This document shows positions 15,164 through 17,717 of a stretch of 17,717 nucleotides of DNA, piece by piece (the first letter of the stretch is position 1; every line of letters begins with the position of its first letter). The stretch is from Promethearchaeota archaeon (lineage in GTDB: Archaea > Asgardarchaeota > Lokiarchaeia > Sigyniarchaeales > SOKP01). The notes below the pieces were generated by a model. The model saw nothing but the letters and a program-made list of their open reading frames with translations. It was not told where the DNA came from and made no database searches. The translations under genes were made by a program, and so were the position numbers. The stretch covers positions 1-17,717 of the forward strand of contig JAUWHC010000014.1 in the NCBI GenBank assembly GCA_030606095.1. The letters run 5' to 3'.

Positions 15164-15850
15164 ATGAAAGTAATTCGATTACAAATACCGGGAAATTTTT
15201 TAGAATATGTGGGTTTTGCTGATTTATTGCAAAATCTCGTATTTATTGAAATTTTAAACGCATTCCAGTACGACCAAAATCACTTCTTCGCTCTTCAGCG
15301 AATACGGTTTAAGCCAGATACAATAACGAACTTGGATGAATTTATTAAAGCTAAGTTTAATCCGCAATCCTTCCAATTATTAAATCAAACCGGAAACGAG
15401 ATAATTTGCATTATGAATCAGAATAATACTTCGGGATTTTTTCCGATTGTTGATTCTGGACCGTGGGCTTTTCTATTTCCTATTCATATTTCACAGGAAC
15501 GTCTATTAATTAATATAATTTCTCAAAATGAATACATCAAGCAGTTATTCGAAGTTATATCCTCATTTACAGAAAATTATAAAATCATTGGAATGACCGA
15601 TTTAGATAAAATAGATCGCGTTGACGAAACCATTTGGAAGTCCGCTATTCCTTTTCCGAATTTTACAAAAAGACAACAAGAGGTTGCCGCTTACGCCGCT
15701 AAAAATGGATTTTTTAAATCACCAAAAAAAATTAGTGCAATTCAAATAGCCAAACATTTCAAAATATCAGAATCTGCTGTAAATCGTCATTTAAAAGAAG
15801 CGAGGAATCTATCTATGGAGTATTTTTTTGGTAATTTTATTTTGACTTAG
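15164..15850 (+). CDS. Bacterio-opsin-activator-type HTH (HTH_10) transcription regulator
   Basis: This 228-residue protein has a C-terminal HTH_10 domain (about 167-220). FTKRQQEVAAYAAKNGFFKS is the family's typical opening helix, followed by the helix-turn-helix AIQIAKHFKISESAVNRHLKEA. The N-terminal 160 residues are a poorly conserved sensor-like region with no cysteine cluster or GAF/PAS motif I can name. Family members in haloarchaea (Bat, DmsR-like) regulate energy and redox genes. The start at 15164 lies about 55 nt after a TATA box, without a ribosome site, and the region upstream carries two inverted repeats that could be self-regulatory. It might control the divergent SDR gene or the nearby Hdr operon, but only proximity suggests this. 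Confidence 0.85.
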   Translation: MKVIRLQIPGNFLEYVGFADLLQNLVFIEILNAFQYDQNHFFALQRIRFKPDTITNLDEFIKAKFNPQSFQLLNQTGNEIICIMNQNNTSGFFPIVDSGPWAFLFPIHISQERLLINIISQNEYIKQLFEVISSFTENYKIIGMTDLDKIDRVDETIWKSAIPFPNFTKRQQEVAAYAAKNGFFKSPKKISAIQIAKHFKISESAVNRHLKEARNLSMEYFFGNFILT

Positions 15851-15851
15851 A

Positions 15852-15875
15852 TTCAATTAAATTGAAAATATTTTT
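15852..15875 (+). terminator. Inverted repeat plus T-run after the HTH gene
   Basis: TTCAATT-A-AATTGAA (15852-15866) begins one base after the regulator's stop codon and is followed shortly by a run of five T. It could act as a terminator or simply be AT-rich symmetry. The next gene on the same strand has its own TATA-like box, which agrees with a transcript end here. Confidence 0.35.
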
Positions 15876-15949
15876 AAAAGCTAATAACCTAAAATGTAAA
15901 TAATCAAGAAAAAAATAATTTACTTGTTAAATTTAAATCTTACTCTATT

Positions 15950-17551
15950 ATGTTCGATCCAAAATCTTCACCACAAGAAATTTTTAACAAAAGGGAGGAA
16001 TTTGGGTTAGAAAATTCAGTTAAATTGTTAACGGATATTGTTGAAACTGAAAAGGATTACGGTAAAAGGAAAGGAGCGGTAAAATATTTAGGGTTAGTAA
16101 GTAGGGAAGTTCCCTCGCTAAAGAAAGAATGCTTTAGTACGTTAGAAAATGTTTTAATATCTGAAGATGGTATTGAAATTAAATGCGAAGCTGCGAAAGC
16201 TTTAGGTAAATTGAGGTTTGAAAAAGCTCTAAAGCCGTTGATGTGGATATTGGAACAGAAATTGGATAATATGGATATTAAATTATCTGTTTTGAAAGCT
16301 ATAAAGAAAATAAAGTTCGAAGAACCTCAGATAAACTTATTTATCAATGAATTAGATTCGCATTATAATTCTATTAAAAATTTTGTCAAAAACCAATTAT
16401 TAAGTCTTGGACCAGAAATTTTAATAAAATCGTTATTGAGTTATTTAAAAAGCGAAAACATCTCAAATGAACACAAATCAGAGATAATTAAACTTATAGG
16501 ATACGAATTGTCGAGTATTAACGTTTCTTTTGAGGATATTAGTTATCTAAAAGTTAAGTATCCAGAAGTTATCTCTAATTTGTTTCAAAATAAACAGCTT
16601 ATATTAAATGAAATTACAAGAATTTTAAAAGAATTAGATTCCGAATTAATGGATTCAGCGATTTCGATTCTAAAATTATTAGGCTCAGATATTAATCAGG
16701 ATGTAATTAGATTACTACTAAGCGACGATTTTGTAGTCAAAAAGAATGCTATAACCCTTACCGGAAAATTAAAGTTAATAGATGCTGTAGATTTCTTAAC
16801 ACAGAATTTAGACAATATTTATAACGAAGTAAGTATAGCTACAATTGAAGCTTTGGGAGAGATCGGGGAGCTTTCGGCAGTACCAGAAATGTTAGGTATA
16901 TTGGATATAGAAGATATTAGCTTCGAGTACACCGATTTGGATATGAAGCTTTACATAATAGATGCAATAAAAAAAATTTATCTGAATAATAAAAACGTGA
17001 ATTATGATTCCTTATTTTCCTACTTGAATTCTGATAACGATACGATCAAAGAAAGCATTGCATTTATTTTGGGAGAAATTGGAAACGAGGAATTTGTTAA
17101 ACCACTAAGAAGTTTATTAAAAATTAGAAATTTAGATGTTAAAAAAAACACAATCATCGCTCTTGGAAAAATAGGAAACGTTGAACCAATTGGCGACCTA
17201 ATAGAAATTTTAGAGAACTCTGAATCATATTGGCTTATAAAAAAAGTAGCAATAGATGCTATCTATAATATTTTTCAAAGAAATTGGTATAGAGTAAAAG
17301 ATGATGACGTAGAATTAAAAAGGACTTTAAATAAAGATTTAGCAATTATAACAGATTACCTAAAAAGAAGTGAGAATGAAAACTCTAAGGTAAAAGTAAG
17401 TCTAATCAAATTTTTAGAAGTATTCGGAGCAGAACGAGCTTTAAGTGCCTTACTTTCTCGAGTAAACGACTTTCCTAGAATAGTGCGCATTCATGCAAGT
17501 AATGCGATCAAAAAAATAGAAGAGAAACTGGAACTTGAAAATGCAGAATGA
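15950..17551 (+). CDS. HEAT-repeat protein
   Basis: This 533-residue, almost entirely alpha-helical protein is built from tandem HEAT-like repeats. Clear units include IKCEAAKALGKLRFEKALKP (about 77-96), VSIATIEALGEIGELSAVPE (about 292-311), IKESIAFILGEIGNEEFVKP (about 364-383), VKKNTIIALGKIGNVEPIGD (about 395-414) and the end VRIHASNAIKKIEEKLE. The repeated 'A..ALG.IG...A...L' pattern matches the PBS-lyase-type HEAT subfamily. No enzymatic domain, membrane helix or signal peptide is visible. Such proteins are scaffolds or chaperones, for example for phycobilin lyases or large complexes, and no partner is evident. TTAAATTTAAAT (about 15927-15938) lies close upstream with no ribosome site, so the mRNA may be leaderless. 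It ends in TGA, which shows that UGA is also a normal stop in this genome. Confidence 0.85.
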   Translation: MFDPKSSPQEIFNKREEFGLENSVKLLTDIVETEKDYGKRKGAVKYLGLVSREVPSLKKECFSTLENVLISEDGIEIKCEAAKALGKLRFEKALKPLMWILEQKLDNMDIKLSVLKAIKKIKFEEPQINLFINELDSHYNSIKNFVKNQLLSLGPEILIKSLLSYLKSENISNEHKSEIIKLIGYELSSINVSFEDISYLKVKYPEVISNLFQNKQLILNEITRILKELDSELMDSAISILKLLGSDINQDVIRLLLSDDFVVKKNAITLTGKLKLIDAVDFLTQNLDNIYNEVSIATIEALGEIGELSAVPEMLGILDIEDISFEYTDLDMKLYIIDAIKKIYLNNKNVNYDSLFSYLNSDNDTIKESIAFILGEIGNEEFVKPLRSLLKIRNLDVKKNTIIALGKIGNVEPIGDLIEILENSESYWLIKKVAIDAIYNIFQRNWYRVKDDDVELKRTLNKDLAIITDYLKRSENENSKVKVSLIKFLEVFGAERALSALLSRVNDFPRIVRIHASNAIKKIEEKLELENAE

Positions 17552-17555
17552 ACGG

Positions 17556-17586
17556 TTTTTTTATCGAAAACAAGCGATTATTTTTT
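17556..17586 (+). terminator. Two T-runs after the HEAT-repeat gene
   Basis: A run of seven T at 17556-17562 and a second T-rich run near 17580-17586 follow within 35 nt of the HEAT-repeat stop codon. Spaced T-runs are the usual archaeal intrinsic termination signal. Confidence 0.4.
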
Positions 17587-17678
17587 AATAAATTTTATTA
17601 TTAGTAATCCATTTCCATTACATAGATCTACAAACAATTAAATTAAACTAATACAGAGATTTTGATGATTAATTAACA

Positions 17679-17717
17679 ATGACTGAGAATCAAACGGAAA
17701 AAGAGCAACCTCATTCT
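17679..17717 (+). CDS. Start of a gene running off the right edge
   Basis: From ATG 17679 an open frame (MTENQTEKEQPHS) continues to the last base of the window. Its polar, charged N-terminus is typical of a real protein start. No Shine-Dalgarno is seen. Only 13 codons are available, so it could equally be chance. Confidence 0.35.
   Translation, partial: MTENQTEKEQPHS

Overview
The window looks like chromosomal DNA from an Asgard archaeon, most likely of the Lokiarchaeia. The DNA is AT-rich. Several genes have archaeal Shine-Dalgarno sites and others look leaderless. There is a bacterio-opsin-activator-type HTH regulator, and the centre is a large set of methanogen-type Hdr, MvhD and FrhB electron-transfer genes with no hydrogenase or methanogenesis genes in view. 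Two of these genes use in-frame UGA as selenocysteine, and next to them is a hairpin shaped like a eukaryotic SECIS. That combination has been described for Lokiarchaeota.

Layout: 20-427 (+) encodes a small four-helix membrane protein. 476-826 (-) is the broken C-terminal end of a sulfatase. 820-2079 (-) is a membrane-embedded M28-type metallopeptidase. 2360-3550 (+) is a 12-helix MFS transporter. From 13554 down to 3599 on the minus strand, seven genes form one probable operon of about 10 kb. In transcription order they are HdrA with three Sec, MvhD/VhuD with two Sec, a winged-helix/ferredoxin/FrhB fusion, a second ferredoxin-FrhB protein, a fused HdrC-HdrB (HdrD-like) protein, a 1031-residue double HdrA with Cys only, and a second MvhD with Cys only. 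13861-14988 (-) is an extended SDR/NAD-dependent epimerase. It diverges from a HTH_10 regulator at 15164-15850 (+). A HEAT-repeat protein (15950-17551, +) follows, and the start of another gene runs off the right edge.

The seven operon products should form or feed a soluble flavin-based electron-transfer (bifurcating or confurcating) complex. HdrA carries FAD and many [4Fe-4S] clusters. MvhD carries a [2Fe-2S] cluster and normally bridges HdrA to an electron-donating module. HdrCB holds the two CCG-domain catalytic clusters for a disulfide. The FrhB-like subunits would be the flavin-containing entry or exit point (F420, or another two-electron carrier), taking the place of a hydrogenase. Substrates and direction cannot be read from the sequence.

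The main finding is the selenoprotein pair. Conventional translation splits HdrA into fragments and loses MvhD altogether. Reading UGA as Sec restores a 645-residue HdrA (U16, U74, U199) and a 152-residue VhuD (U15, U66). All five UGA codons align with cysteines in the Cys-only HdrA and MvhD paralogues at the other end of the same operon. Just after VhuD, a 9-bp perfect stem with an A-rich loop is flanked by AUGA on one side and GA on the other, as in the kink-turn core of eukaryotic SECIS elements. The UGA of that AUGA is also the VhuD stop codon. Only 6 nt separate HdrA from VhuD, so this one element may have to serve five Sec codons in two cistrons.
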